In this document: piece by piece, positions 1 through 11,246 of the stretch
Numbering within the stretch: the stretch's first letter is position 1
Layout of the letters: each line of letters opens with the position of its first letter
NCBI GenBank assembly: GCA_024748595.1
Contig: CP072944.1
Span: forward strand, 1,024,001 to 1,088,000
DNA: 64,000 bases
From: Sodalis sp. Ffu
GTDB taxonomy: Bacteria > Pseudomonadota > Gammaproteobacteria > Enterobacterales > Enterobacteriaceae
Direction: 5' to 3'
Notes under the pieces: model-generated
Databases searched by the model: none
Seen by the model: the letters and a program-made list of their open reading frames with translations, nothing else
Told to the model about the DNA's origin: nothing
Program-made: the position numbers and the translations under genes

Positions 1-1226
1 ATTCCAGCACCTACTACACCATTTTCTGCTACCTGCTGACCACGATGAAGCATATTGATGATGCCATACTGGCCGTTAAAACTGCCTGAATTAATAAGAT
101 CTATTTACACCTGCTCGATCTTTATCACTAACCTTATAACCATTAACGCTTTGGGAAGAAATGACCTTAACCAAACTTTATCTACTAGACTAATATCATC
201 GACTAGAATAACAGAAAATCTAGAACATCAAATATTAAAAGATAATATTAAAAATACCTATATAGCAAAATCGCATTTATAATTCAAAGTTTTCTACTTA
301 TTTTATACACCAAAACTCTATATTTAGTATCCCACTATAGTTTATAGTATAAATGACTACTAGATCTTGCCTACTCTAACATCAGCTACACCACTGCAGC
401 TTTAATGATAAATTATATATACTGATTTTAAATAAAAAAGACTAGATGATCCTCATACCTTATATATAAATTTTTATGTTTGCATAATGTCTAACTTTAA
501 TAAATTACAACCAATAGCTATCCACACTTATTTTGGTTATACAGTATAACATTGCTTAAAAAGATATACCTTAACAATATTAATATTAAGCAAAACTTTT
601 AGTTTTCCAAAAAGAAGGATTTACCTATTTTATCGCAATTCATATCAATTTCAAAATTGTAAAAAATTTTTCAACAACGAACACATCTTAATATAAAGCT
701 AATTATATATAGATATTTTTCCTTTTCCATTGAACCATGACTGGAGCCTTAATTAACAGTCTAAGTTATTTCATCTAGTTCACAACGAATCTTAATATCC
801 AGACACCTACATTCTTCATTGCAGTTTGCATTGAATTGCATAATTAGCAACCCAGGATAAATTTCTAAATAACAAACTTTCTAAATAATTTTTAGAGAAA
901 ATTAAATATCTCCCGGTTTGATTGACCTTTTACTTCCAACCATTAAGTCATCTGCTAATTTTAACATAGTTTATTTACTATATCGCTTTAGTTTAATTTT
1001 AATTGACTAATTACTAAATATCGGATCTATAATTTATAATTGATATTCAATTATTAAAAATACTTGTATACGTATTAATTTTTAAGAATATAAGTTACTA
1101 CAATCCTTTATCCAAAAAGTACATAATCGCACCTTAAGGTATTACCACTGTTTTGTACGTACAAAATTTTTAAAAACTAAAAATTATAGCTACTCAGCAT
1201 AAGGATGAAAAACTAAATATAATTAG
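1..1226. other. AT-rich eroded intergenic DNA
   Basis: No convincing gene is seen. The first 110 bases or so are visibly richer in G and C than the rest and may be the edge of a gene remnant: the minus strand reads through without a stop, with a run like FNGQYGIINMLHRGQQ, but I cannot name it. The remainder is about three-quarters A+T with stops in all frames. Confidence 0.5.
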
Positions 1227-1300
<74 letters not shown>

Positions 1301-3120
1301 ATAAAATTTTTCTTGCTTATTATAGTTATCAAACAATTTATATAACACATCCTTTTTAAGGAATCTTTTTAGTTTTTGACCGAATCGCTAAAGGATGGAA
1401 TACTGCTCTTGTTTCAAGACTTAATCTACAACAGCAATATTGTAGAACTTCCAAAAGCACCGTCAACTTAAAAAAACCATAAATCATTTTAAATACTATG
1501 GGTATCTAACCTGAACTTAAATAAAGATTACCGAACATATGATTCACTTCTGCTATTTTGATCATCCTATCAAAATAGATAGAGGAACTGCCTTACCTTG
1601 GTTATTTGACCTTTCTAATGCTAATTAAAAATGTTACATAAATGTCAAAAGAACATAAATTTATACCTTTTAAACATATCTCTTTCCATATTAACACATT
1701 CCTAAATATTACTCACCTAAACGCCACTAAATCCAAACCATAATCACACTCTATTAAAAAACTTTACACTAACAGTATAAAATTATTATTAACCACTATT
1801 AAAATTGGTATTTATATATTGATAGACTGTGTTAAATAAAGCTAACTATAGCGGATACTTTTATAATGATTTATTCGATGACTGACATAATTGTTTAATT
1901 TAATTTTATAACGTCATTAATCCATTGTACATCTCATTATCGTTGATTCTATGCTAGTAAGCACCAAAAGATGAAGTATCATACCCAGAATATCAGCAAA
2001 CTATATTTGATAAATATTCCAACTAATTATTTTATTAAAAATAAAATAATTATGCCAATATACTTATCCTCATCATATATTCATACAGATTGTCTGATAA
2101 ATTGTTAAAGAACATACAAAAAATAATGTATACCAGCTAACTATGTATAATTACGCTCTTTCTTTGAAGAGTCAAGCTTTATATGCGCTTAAAGTGAATA
2201 ACCACAGACGCCTTCAAATACAGTAACCTTAAGCTCTACTTAGTAAGTATCCCAGTTAATTAGCAACGATAAATAGAAATTATTGAATCAATCTAATCGT
2301 AAACGATCCTTCATTATCCTTAATGTAAAGCTTCCTCACACCACTCGTCTAGTGATAAGTATATCTAGAGTAAATTGAATATTTCTTAAATAATGAAAAG
2401 AAGATCAAAACCTTTCCGAAAATCTCTCAATAACAAAAAGTTTAAAATGACCAATTAAGAGAGCTATGATAACGTCATCACCAAACTCGGATCACTGACA
2501 TCATAGTTAGTATCTTAACTATTACTGATTGATATAATAGATAAAATTTTAAAAAAAAGCAGAGCAAGTACGTTACTTAGCAAGATCCTCAATAAAATTA
2601 AAATAAATTTCTCTCCTAATGCTGCAAACATTACAAAATTTTATAGATGCAATTATTAATAAATATTCCTTTACATTCCTTGAATTGCATTTATATAAAA
2701 ACTGGATAAAAACGTTAATATCATAATAAAATCAATTCGAAGGAACATTATTATATTGTTATTCTCACTACTGGACTAAAGATTTTTAATAAAAGTACAT
2801 AAAAAATAAGATACATATCCAAAAAAGACCAGCAGACGATACTAAGCACCACAACATGAATATACTTTTCTTACAGTCTAATTTAATAGAAAACAATGAT
2901 CAATGGAAATAAAAAGTCAGTTACCATTATCTCCCCAATAGAGAAAGATATATCGCAAATAAAAAAGTGATATGGCTGATTCCTACCATTATGTTATTAT
3001 GGTATCCAGATAAGAAAATCATAGCTATAGGACAGACCTTAATAAAAATTTAACTAAATATACTTACCATCAGATAAATAGCTTAAGCAATCTTTAAATT
3101 TAAACAACAGACTCAAAGAC
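1301..3120. other. Eroded intergenic DNA
   Basis: No gene is recognised. Most of it is very AT-rich with frequent stops. A weak resemblance to the repeat end found elsewhere in the window (TGTTAAATAAAGCTA) lies near 1830. From about 2880 it becomes recognisable as a degenerate copy of the IS903-like repeat described at 2880-3142. Confidence 0.5.
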
Positions 3121-3142
3121 GACTAAATGTATTATTAAAATG
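2880..3142 (-). mobile_element. Degenerate IS903-like end, downstream of yicC
   Basis: This stretch aligns by eye with copies near 34.7, 41.1, 46.9, 53.2 and 57.9 kb. Shared blocks are a GATTCCTACCATTATG-like segment (about 2985), a CAGATAAATAGCTTAAGCAATC segment corresponding to the family's CACCAAATAAATGACTTAAACAAC (about 3070), and a decayed terminal repeat (CTAAATGTATTATTAAAATGC against the IS903-type GATTTATTCAACAAAGCC). The end abuts the yicC stop codon. There is no open frame. Confidence 0.5.
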
Positions 3143-3143
3143 C

Positions 3144-4007
3144 TCATTCCACATTTTGAATCTGCTCACGCATTTGTTCAATCAACACTTTCAGCTCAAT
3201 AGATGACGCCGTCACGCTTGCGTTAACTGATTTTGAAGCTATGGTGTTCGACTCCCGGTTAAATTCTTGCATCATAAAATCTAAACGACGGCCGACAGCC
3301 TCTTTTTTAGTTAAAATATTAAAAGTTTCTCTTACATGGACTTCAAGCCGATCAAGTTCTTCTGCGATATCCACCCGTTGAGCCAACATCACCAGCTCCT
3401 GCTCCAGACGATTTGTATCCAACTGAACCTGAGCTTCTTCCAGTTTGCTTAAAATTCTTTTTCGCTGCCAAACAATAACCATCGGCATTTGCTGACGAAT
3501 ATTGGCTACTTCAGCGATAACACCGAACAAACGCTGCTCTATCATCTCTTTCAGAGCAATGCCTTCGGTCTCACGGGTCCGAATAAAATCATCCAAAGTA
3601 ATGTCAAAAGCAACCAACAATTCCGCGCTAATAGCATCTAGATCCTGCTCTGCAACCTCCATTATCCCAGGCCAGCGCAAAATGGCCAGCGGATCAATTT
3701 CACCTTCACCACTTTGCATTTTGATCCACTGGGCAGCTACTACTAACTGTTGAGCTAACTTTTCATTGAGAATAAATGCACCTTGCGAAATAGCATTGAA
3801 ATTAAAACGCAGGTTGCATTCTACTTTACCCCGTGTAAGGCAAGCGCAAATTCGCTCCCGGATCACAGATTCCAAACTACGAAATTGTTCCGGCAGGCGG
3901 ATATAAGTTTCTAAATAGCGTTGATTTACAGAGCGTAATTCCCAAGAGGCAGTACCCCAAATGCACTTAATTTCATGCCGAGCGAAGGCTGTCATACTAC
4001 GAATCAT
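3144..4007 (-). CDS. yicC: YicC family endoribonuclease
   Basis: The 287-residue product matches E. coli YicC over its full length, from MIRSMTAFARHEIK to the C-terminal block RRLDFMMQEFNRESNTIASK and ELKVLIEQMREQIQN. An in-frame ATG four codons upstream exists, but the chosen start reproduces the family N-terminus and length. YicC proteins are stress-linked and have been reported as endoribonucleases acting on small RNAs such as RyhB; that role is family knowledge. The gene is divergent from rph, the standard enterobacterial arrangement. A decayed repeat starts immediately after its stop codon, so any native terminator is gone. No frameshift or missing block is seen. Confidence 0.95.
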   Translation of the reverse strand: MIRSMTAFARHEIKCIWGTASWELRSVNQRYLETYIRLPEQFRSLESVIRERICACLTRGKVECNLRFNFNAISQGAFILNEKLAQQLVVAAQWIKMQSGEGEIDPLAILRWPGIMEVAEQDLDAISAELLVAFDITLDDFIRTRETEGIALKEMIEQRLFGVIAEVANIRQQMPMVIVWQRKRILSKLEEAQVQLDTNRLEQELVMLAQRVDIAEELDRLEVHVRETFNILTKKEAVGRRLDFMMQEFNRESNTIASKSVNASVTASSIELKVLIEQMREQIQNVE

Positions 4008-4064
4008 AAAATTACCCAAATTTTAGCGACTACAGCGATTATACACTCGCAAAAACAAGCAAAA

Positions 4065-4093
4065 TAGGCATTAAGAACTAAAATCCGTATAAT
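4065..4093 (+). promoter_or_regulatory. Predicted sigma-70 promoter of rph
   Basis: A perfect -10 hexamer TATAAT (4088-4093) lies 17 bp downstream of a TAGGCA -35-like hexamer (4065-4070, 4 of 6 matches). It lies in the 131-bp yicC/rph divergent spacer. A GGAG ribosome-binding site at 4129-4132 sits 6 nt before the rph ATG. Confidence 0.6.
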
Positions 4094-4138
4094 GACGCAG
4101 CCCTACTATACCATTGACTTGCAATCCCGGAGATCCCT

Positions 4139-4858
4139 ATGCGCCAAGCAGGCAGAAGCGTACAGCAAATGCGCCCAGTAACAATTACCCGCCATTTTAA
4201 TAAACATGCGGAAGGTTCAGTATTCATTGAATTTGGTAAAACCAAGGTGCTGTGTACTGCCACCGTGGAAGAAGGAATGCCACGTTTTCTTAAGGGGAAA
4301 CGCCAAGGTTGGATTACTGCTGAATATGGTATGCTACCACGTGCCACCCACTATCGAAATTACCGCGAAGCGGCAAAAGGTAAGCAAAGTGGACGCACCC
4401 TAGAAATTCAACGACTAATCTCTCGATCACTACGCGCAGCAGTAGATTTGACAAAACTAGGCGAATATACCATTACCCTTGATTGTGATGTGTTACAAGC
4501 AGATGGAGGTACCAGAACCGCTTCTATTACCGGTGCCTGCATTGCATTGGCTGACGCACTGAATTATATGCAAAAGAAAGGACAACTAAAAAGCAATCCG
4601 ATGAAAGGTTTCGTAGCGGCAATTTCAGTCGGCATTGTAGCCGGCGAAGCGATGTGCGATCTGGAATATGTAGAGGATGCCGCTGCAGAAACGGATATGA
4701 ATGTAGTAATGATGGAAGATGGCCGCATGATTGAAGTACAGGGCACAGCCGAAGGCGAACCTTTTAGCCAGCAGGAGATGATAAAGTTGCTGGAGCTAGC
4801 CCGTAGAGGTATCAATAATTTAATTCAAGCGCAGAAAGCCTCTCTGTCCAACGAATAA
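4139..4858 (+). CDS. rph: Ribonuclease PH
   Basis: A phosphorolytic 3'-5' exoribonuclease that trims tRNA 3' ends using phosphate. The 239-residue protein is full length (E. coli 238) and carries the family blocks [56 protein letters not shown] and the C-terminal [16 protein letters not shown]. The arginines of the phosphate-binding region ([11 protein letters not shown]) are present. A good ribosome-binding site precedes the start. In E. coli pyrE follows rph in the same operon; here no pyrE reading frame follows and the downstream 880 bp hold an insertion-sequence remnant. An intact RNase PH may matter for maturing tRNAs whose CCA is not encoded, as for the tRNA-Ile in this window; that link is inference. 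Confidence 0.97.
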   Translation: MRQAGRSVQQMRPVTITRHFNKHAEGSVFIEFGKTKVLCTATVEEGMPRFLKGKRQGWITAEYGMLPRATHYRNYREAAKGKQSGRTLEIQRLISRSLRAAVDLTKLGEYTITLDCDVLQADGGTRTASITGACIALADALNYMQKKGQLKSNPMKGFVAAISVGIVAGEAMCDLEYVEDAAAETDMNVVMMEDGRMIEVQGTAEGEPFSQQEMIKLLELARRGINNLIQAQKASLSNE

Positions 4859-5741
4859 ATTTCCGATATAGATCAACTAACGTACCACAATAACAAAAGC
4901 AAGCGAGTTTTTCATTGCACCTGCTTATACTCTGTTGGCCGCTTCGCATTACCATGAGACAATCCTAACCTTTAATTTTAGAGCTCTATAGAATTAGAAT
5001 TAAGAGCTCTGTTGAATAAATTAAAAATTTTTAATTACTAATTGGAATAACTACACAACCACCTTCATCAATAAATAGGGCAAAACATTAATGCTATAAT
5101 AAAATTATAACATTTCAAGACATTGCTCATATTATTGGCAATAAAACTCTTGGTAAATATGAATGGAAGGTAAAAATCACAATCAAAAAAAGCACCCTAT
5201 CTGAATGTCGATAACCACAAAACGTCAACTTTAACATTTTACGAACACAAACGACCTGTCGACTATTGCAGCAAAAAAAATTAAGACCGCTAGAAATAAA
5301 ACTTGGTTATCATCAACGCCCTCTAGCAAAAACGGCCATATCTCGAATAAAACAACCATTCAATAAACGCCCGATATTACGAGATACAAATGATAATGCC
5401 CAGCTAGGAAAACTATACCCATACCTGCTTTGAATAAAGAACTTCGAAATTATCTATTACCAAGAAAAAACTTAAATAACCTTTTAATAAAGGACTGTCA
5501 ATGACGGAGAAAACTCATCGAAAGCCTTGCGTTAATACACATACACATACAAACTGTGTTAATCATATTTGCCAGCGTCTGCGAGAAAAACTATGATGTC
5601 ACATCATGAATGATAAATTCACTATTTTAAGGATTCTTACAAAAATCTACGCTATAAATAGACAAAAGCTGTACCTGACTTGCATAAAAATCACTAGTAG
5701 GACCATGCTAAATTTAAGTATCCTAATACTTTTTCAACAAC
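4859..5741. other. Gap after rph, pyrE position
   Basis: This is the position held by pyrE in E. coli. I find no pyrE fragment here. Most of the stretch from 5006 is an IS903-like transposase remnant, annotated separately. The rest shows no recognisable feature. Confidence 0.5.
5006..5450 (+). mobile_element. IS903/IS5-type transposase remnant
   Basis: The stretch begins with GCTCTGTTGAATAAATT, close to the IS903 terminal repeat GGCTTTGTTGAATAAATC. In the plus frame near 5114-5180 it reads DIAHIIGNKTLGKYEWKV, which matches the first catalytic-Asp block of IS903-type transposases (EIAHLVIDSTGLKVFGEGEWKV); the Asp itself and the DST motif are lost. Downstream translation keeps only weak similarity and has several stops. 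An AGAGCTCT octamer occurs at about 4979 and again at about 5003, possibly a trace of target duplication. Confidence 0.65.
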
Positions 5742-7319
5742 CTACTCCCACTCAATAGTAGCAGGCGGCTTACCAGAAATATCATACATTACACGGGAAA
5801 TGCCATCGATTTCATTGATTATACGATTGGAAACACGGTCCAAGAACTCATAAGGTAGCTTTGCCCAATTTGCAGTCATAAAATCTATGGTCTCTACTGC
5901 GCGTAGTGAAATTACCCATCCATACTTACGACCATCGCCCATAACTCCTACCGAACGTACCGGCAAAAAAACGGTAAAAGCCTGACTAACTTTATTATAC
6001 AGATCCGCTTTGTGCAATTCTTCAATAAAGATCGCATCTGCACGGCGCAATAAATGACAATATTCTTTCTTCACTTCCCCAAGTATCCGCACGCCCAAAC
6101 CAGGGCCTGGGAACGGATGACGGTGCAGCATATCGTAAGGCAAACCCAACGTCAAACCAATCTTGCGCACCTCATCCTTAAAAAGCTCTTTTAGTGGTTC
6201 CACCAACCCCATTTTCATTTTTTTTGGCAGCCCACCAACGTTATGATGAGATTTAATGACATGCACCTTGTCGGTAACCGAAACGGCGGATTCGATCACA
6301 TCCGAGTAAATAGTGCCCTGCGCCAACCATTTTACGTCGATCAAACTCAACGTAAGCTCATCAAAAACTTCTACAAACATCCTACCAATCATTTTCCTTT
6401 TTGCTTCCGGTTCTTCGATCCCGGATAACGCATTAAGAAAACGCTCTTCTGCCGGAACATGAATAATGTTTAGACCATAGTGTTCACCAAACATTTTCAT
6501 TACTTGATTAGCTTCGTTAAAACGCAACAAACCGTTATCAACAAACACACATGTTAGACGTTTGCCGATAGCACGATGCAACAGCATCGCAGTAACTGAA
6601 GAGTCAACACCTCCAGACAAACCAAGAATCACCTGATCATCACCTACCTGCTGACGAATACGGGCAACCACATCCTCGACAATTTTAACCGGAGTCCATA
6701 AAGACTTGCAGCGGCAAATATCCAGGACAAAGCGTTTTAACATACGTTGTCCTTGGCGGGTATGGGTGACTTCCGGATGAAATTGTACCCCATAAAAACG
6801 GCGCTCTTCGTCAGCAATAATGGCAAAAGGGCAAGTTTCAGTACTGGCAATGGTAACAAAATTCTCAGGAAGAATAGTGACTTTATCACCATGGCTCATC
6901 CATACATCAAGAAACGCTTTACCCTGAACGCCAATTTGATCCTGAATATTGCGCACCAGCAAACTATCAGTAAGCACTTCCACCTGCGCATAGCCAAATT
7001 CACGTTGCAAGGAGCATTGCACCTTTCCACCAAGCTGTATCGCCATGATTTGCATGCCATAGCAGATGCCCAGCACCGGCACGCCTGCATGAAAGATATA
7101 TTCCGGCACACGGGGGCTATTGAGTGCTATGGCACTTTCCGGCCCACCAGAAAGAATGATACCGTTGGGATTAAATCCTCTAATATGTATTTCGGTTACA
7201 TCCCAAGCCCAAAGTTCGCAATAAACCCCGGCCTCACGCACCCTACGCGCTACCAGTTTAGTATATTGCGAACCAAAATCTAAAATCAAAATGCGATGTT
7301 TATAAATATTTTTTGTCAT
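5742..7319 (-). CDS. guaA: GMP synthase (glutamine-hydrolysing)
   Basis: Converts XMP to GMP using ATP and glutamine. The 525-residue protein has the exact E. coli length when started at [10 protein letters not shown]. The glutamine amidotransferase half has the oxyanion motif GGPES, nucleophile Cys86 (GICYGMQ) and the His181/Glu183 pair (QFHPEVTH). The ATP pyrophosphatase P-loop is GLSGGVDSS near 233-241. The dimerisation domain ends in [10 protein letters not shown] as usual. An upstream ATG giving MLS is possible but not family-like. The gene lies downstream of guaB on the same strand, but the usual short intergenic gap has grown to about 950 bp, so guaA may need its own promoter. All catalytic residues are intact. 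Confidence 0.98.
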   Translation of the reverse strand: MTKNIYKHRILILDFGSQYTKLVARRVREAGVYCELWAWDVTEIHIRGFNPNGIILSGGPESAIALNSPRVPEYIFHAGVPVLGICYGMQIMAIQLGGKVQCSLQREFGYAQVEVLTDSLLVRNIQDQIGVQGKAFLDVWMSHGDKVTILPENFVTIASTETCPFAIIADEERRFYGVQFHPEVTHTRQGQRMLKRFVLDICRCKSLWTPVKIVEDVVARIRQQVGDDQVILGLSGGVDSSVTAMLLHRAIGKRLTCVFVDNGLLRFNEANQVMKMFGEHYGLNIIHVPAEERFLNALSGIEEPEAKRKMIGRMFVEVFDELTLSLIDVKWLAQGTIYSDVIESAVSVTDKVHVIKSHHNVGGLPKKMKMGLVEPLKELFKDEVRKIGLTLGLPYDMLHRHPFPGPGLGVRILGEVKKEYCHLLRRADAIFIEELHKADLYNKVSQAFTVFLPVRSVGVMGDGRKYGWVISLRAVETIDFMTANWAKLPYEFLDRVSNRIINEIDGISRVMYDISGKPPATIEWE

Positions 7320-8268
7320 TGATAGCATATTTCAGAAAACACTTAAAAAGTACCTAATTACGCACTTTAATAGCTACGCTAGCAAACACTAAAAGATCGT
7401 ATTCGCAAGAATGCATACTACCAACCAACCCCATATAATTTTAACCCGTACTCAAGTTATATTAACCAACGGGGCAGCTTGCCACACCACAACAAATTGC
7501 CTGCTTTCGCCGAGAGTCAGATGCACAATCGCTGCTATCATCAGCTTACTTACCATATTGTAACTCTTCATGAACTACGTACCTGCAATTCAACTTAGTT
7601 CCGATGACTATTAGCTGGATACGAATAAAAATTACCTCTCGGTGTTACAATTATCTTACGAGTTACGAGGCAACTAGACTTCAAGAAAACTTCAAGTACA
7701 AACACAAAATCTTGCGGACATGCTCCAGAGCAATCTCAAACATGCTTGCCTAAGCACATCAAAATTAATAAAACCAGCGGGATGCTGAACAAATGGGAGA
7801 AAGCGTGCATATTGCTCTACTTAATTAAGTTCCTAATTCGTCGCTACTATCCTACTTAAAATAAAGTGACCCCCCTACCTCGCCTCAATTACGGCGAGCT
7901 AAAAGCTTAACCAGGACTGTATTGACTCAATCAGAATTGTGGCAAAACCAACACTCGTCTAGTAAATGACAAACTGTCTTGTCTTCAGAGATTCGATGAC
8001 ACCAAGCCTATCACTATGCTCCACCTCTTATGTTGATAGTAGCAAAGCTATTCAACCATCCAAGCATGTATTAATAAAAAAATACATTATACACAACCCC
8101 ATCGCACTTACCTCAGCAACATAAATTCCCATATCTAGATAAATTTAAATTTTCTCAAATATCCCCATGATGTAAGGCACTATATACTGTGTTTCTTGAT
8201 AACAGACTAGAAACATCACTAATACTATACTAGATTGCTAAAATAGGATTTTATATGTTAATCATATA
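7320..8268. other. Insertion or eroded DNA between guaB and guaA
   Basis: About 950 bp separate genes that are normally a tight operon (around 70 bp in E. coli). The stretch has patches of moderate GC content (for example 7470-7560 and 7900-8040), suggesting remnants of an inserted element or gene rather than simple drift. I could not match any translation to a known family, and I do not see the IS903-like ends found elsewhere. Confidence 0.4.
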
Positions 8269-9732
8269 TCAGCCCAGGCGATAATTCGGAGATTCCTTGG
8301 TGATAACAACGTCATGGACATGGCTTTCTTGAATACCAGCACCGCTGATACGAACAAATTCAGTTTTAGTACGAAGATCGTCAATAGTAGCACAACCAGT
8401 CAACCCCATACAGGAACGCAGGCCACCCATTTGTTGATAAATGATCTCTTTCAGCAAACCTTTATACGCCACTCGGCCTTCGATCCCTTCCGGCACCAGC
8501 TTGTCAGCCGCATTATCGCTCTGGAAATACCGATCAAAGGAACCTTTAGACATCGCGCTCAGTGAACCCATGCCGCGGTAAGATTTGAACGTGCGCCCCT
8601 TATAAAATTCCATCTCTCCAGGAGATTCATCTGTACCCGCCAGCAAAGAGCCAACCATAACACAAGCAGCACCAGCGGCGATAGCTTTAGCAATATCACC
8701 AGAAAAACGGATACCCCCATCAGCAATAACCGGTATGCCAGTGCCTTCCAGCGCCTCCACTGCGTCGGAAATAGCAGTGATTTGCGGAACACCCACACCA
8801 GTCACGATACGTGTGGTACAGATAGATCCAGGACCTATGCCCACTTTCACCGCGCTAACATCAGCGTCTACCAATGCAAGTGCTCCCGAACCCGTAGCAA
8901 CGTTACCGCCAATAATCGGCAGGTTGGGATACTTAACGCGTATTTCCCGAATACGCTGCAGAACACCTTCTGAGTGTCCATGAGAGGAATCAATGAGCAA
9001 AACATCAACCCCAGCGGCGACCAGCGCACTTATGCGCTCGTCATTACCATCTCCAACTCCAACAGCTGCGCCAACGCGCAAACGGCCCTGCTCATCTTTA
9101 CAGGCATTGGGTTTTTGTTCCGCTTTTTGAAAATCTTTTACTGTAATCATGCCCAACAGATGAAACTGAGAATCCACCACAAGTGCTTTTTCTACACGCT
9201 TTTCGTGCATTTTCATCAGTACGATTTCACGAGATTCGCCTTCTTGTACCGTTACGAGACGTTCTTTTGGCGTCATCACTGCAAAAACTGGCAGGCTCAA
9301 ATCGGTAACAAAACGTACATCTCGGCCGGTAATGATACCCATTAATTCATTTTCATTGTTCACCACCGGATAACCAGCAAAACCGTTACGTGCGGTAAGT
9401 TTCTTCACTTCTGATAAAGCAGTATTAGGAATGACACACTGCGGATTGGTCACCATTCCGCTTTCATAACGTTTAACCCGAATAACTTCCTTAGCTTGGC
9501 GATCAACAGACATATTTTTATGAATAAAACCCATACCGCCTTCCTGCGCCAAAGCAATCGCCAGACTGGACTCAGTCACCGTATCCATCGCTGCGGATAC
9601 AATAGGTATATTGAGGCTAATTTTTTGAGTTAACTGTGTTTTGAGGTCAACAGCACTAGGCCTAACCGTAGAATAGGTTGGAAGTAGTAGTACATCATCA
9701 AATGTCAAAGCTTCTTTAGCAAAACGTAACAT
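8269..9732 (-). CDS. guaB: Inosine-5'-monophosphate dehydrogenase
   Basis: Oxidises IMP to XMP with NAD, the committed step to guanine nucleotides. The 487-residue product (E. coli 488) is complete. It has an N-terminal barrel start ([10 protein letters not shown]), a CBS-pair insert at roughly 95-205 and the catalytic loop [13 protein letters not shown] with nucleophile Cys305. The IMP-binding [14 protein letters not shown] and [13 protein letters not shown] blocks follow, with the mobile flap [10 protein letters not shown] after them. The C-terminus ends SPNYRLG. The gene is divergent from xseA, as in E. coli, and is normally followed by guaA, which here lies 950 bp away. Confidence 0.98.
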   Translation of the reverse strand: MLRFAKEALTFDDVLLLPTYSTVRPSAVDLKTQLTQKISLNIPIVSAAMDTVTESSLAIALAQEGGMGFIHKNMSVDRQAKEVIRVKRYESGMVTNPQCVIPNTALSEVKKLTARNGFAGYPVVNNENELMGIITGRDVRFVTDLSLPVFAVMTPKERLVTVQEGESREIVLMKMHEKRVEKALVVDSQFHLLGMITVKDFQKAEQKPNACKDEQGRLRVGAAVGVGDGNDERISALVAAGVDVLLIDSSHGHSEGVLQRIREIRVKYPNLPIIGGNVATGSGALALVDADVSAVKVGIGPGSICTTRIVTGVGVPQITAISDAVEALEGTGIPVIADGGIRFSGDIAKAIAAGAACVMVGSLLAGTDESPGEMEFYKGRTFKSYRGMGSLSAMSKGSFDRYFQSDNAADKLVPEGIEGRVAYKGLLKEIIYQQMGGLRSCMGLTGCATIDDLRTKTEFVRISGAGIQESHVHDVVITKESPNYRLG

Positions 9733-9769
9733 AGCAATATCTCACCAGGGTTAATGTGAAACAGATAAA

Positions 9770-9787
9770 ATATTGCCATGGCAATAT
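9770..9787. promoter_or_regulatory. Perfect palindrome in the guaB/xseA spacer
   Basis: ATATTGCCATGGCAATAT is a perfect 18-bp palindrome in the 167-bp region between the divergent guaB and xseA starts, about 38 bp upstream of the guaB start. It could be an operator-like site or a chance palindrome. It does not match the PurR consensus that controls guaBA in E. coli. Confidence 0.3.
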
Positions 9788-9899
9788 ACAGAACATAATC
9801 AATTGCTTCCAGAACTATTTAAAAAAATTTCTTGCTAACCATTGCACAATAAGTAACATCAGTTGGCTAAAGCATTGAATGGAGTTCAATCTCACTCAC

Positions 9900-11246
9900 A
9901 TGGATCCCACAATACCCTCCTCCATAATTTTTACCGTCAGCCGCCTGAATAAAACAGTCCGCAAACTGCTGGAAGACAAAATGGGTCAGGTCTGGATTTC
10001 CGGTGAGATCTCCAACTTTTCCCAGCCCACATCTGGCCACTGGTACTTTACATTAAAGGATGACCGTGCCCAAGTGCGCTGTGTCATGTTTTGCAACTGT
10101 AATCGCCGCACTACCTTTACACCACACAATGGCCAGCAGGTATTGACGCAAGCATCTATTACACTGTATGAACTTCGCGGTGACTATCAGCTGATTGCCG
10201 AGAATATGCAACCGACCGGTGATGGTTTTCTGCAACGGCAGTTCGAACATCTCAAGCATCAACTGAGACACGAAGGGCTGTTTGATCAGCAACATAAAAA
10301 AACCATACCGAGCCCGGCCAATAAAGTAGGAATTATCACATCTGCCAGCGGGGCGGCTCTGCACGATATCCTACAGGTGCTAAAACGGCGTGATCCCTCA
10401 CTGCCAGTTGTTATTTACCCCACCGCAGTACAAGGTGCTGACGCACCATGTCAGATTGTGCATGCTATCCAGGTCGCTAATCAGCGAAAAGAATGCGATA
10501 TATTAATAATAGGACGTGGAGGGGGATCTCTGGAAGATCTTTCCAGCTTTAACGATGAGCGGGTTGCCCGGGCGATTTTTACTAGTCTCCTACCAGTAAT
10601 TAGCGCCGTTGGCCATGAAGTGGATATAACTATCGCTGATTTCGTGGCCGATCTGCGCGCACCAACTCCATCATCGGCAGCAGAGCTGGTAAGCCGTAAT
10701 CGATTAGAGATATTACGCCAAATTCAATTGCAGCAACAGCGGCTGGAAATGGCAATAGATTATTTTCTAGCTCAACGTCAGCAAATGTTTAACCTCCTGC
10801 TGAATCGCTTGCAGCAGCAGCATCCACAATTGCGTCTTGCACGTCAACAAACCGTGCTTATGACGCTTCATCGTCAGCTGTGCGACTGCCTGCAGACGCA
10901 GTTGCGACAAGCACAGCGCAGTCATGAATGGTTGCGCCAAAAGCTGACTCAGCAGATGCCTGCTATACGCATAAGCCGGGCGCAGCAGCTCTTACAAACG
11001 CTGATCTTTCAACTAAACCAAAGCATTAACCATCAGCTTAATCAACAACAAAATGCCTTTGTTCAACTCTGCTCTCAGTTGGAAGGCCTGAACCCCCTGA
11101 AAACCCTGACGAGAGGATTTAGCGTCACCACTAATCAATTGGGAATAGTAATAAAACATACCCGTCAATTGAATACCGGCGACCAACTTATTACCCATCT
11201 GAGAGATGGGTATGTAAAAAGTAAAGTTACGAACATTATCCAATAA
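9900..11246 (+). CDS. xseA: Exodeoxyribonuclease VII large subunit
   Basis: Large subunit of the single-strand-specific exonuclease VII, which works in repair with XseB. The order is an N-terminal OB fold ([41 protein letters not shown]), a catalytic core ([59 protein letters not shown]) and a long glutamine- and leucine-rich coiled coil from about 270. I start at [11 protein letters not shown], giving 448 residues (E. coli 456); the frame opens seven codons earlier at 9879 and neither ATG has a strong ribosome-binding site. The small subunit xseB is not in this window. Confidence 0.93.
   Translation: MDPTIPSSIIFTVSRLNKTVRKLLEDKMGQVWISGEISNFSQPTSGHWYFTLKDDRAQVRCVMFCNCNRRTTFTPHNGQQVLTQASITLYELRGDYQLIAENMQPTGDGFLQRQFEHLKHQLRHEGLFDQQHKKTIPSPANKVGIITSASGAALHDILQVLKRRDPSLPVVIYPTAVQGADAPCQIVHAIQVANQRKECDILIIGRGGGSLEDLSSFNDERVARAIFTSLLPVISAVGHEVDITIADFVADLRAPTPSSAAELVSRNRLEILRQIQLQQQRLEMAIDYFLAQRQQMFNLLLNRLQQQHPQLRLARQQTVLMTLHRQLCDCLQTQLRQAQRSHEWLRQKLTQQMPAIRISRAQQLLQTLIFQLNQSINHQLNQQQNAFVQLCSQLEGLNPLKTLTRGFSVTTNQLGIVIKHTRQLNTGDQLITHLRDGYVKSKVTNIIQ

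Noticed and set aside
6747-7283. 178-codon plus-strand frame
   Set aside because: It is antisense to the N-terminal half of guaA, which is clearly the real gene.
8974-9345. 123-codon plus-strand frame
   Set aside because: It is antisense to the CBS region of guaB.
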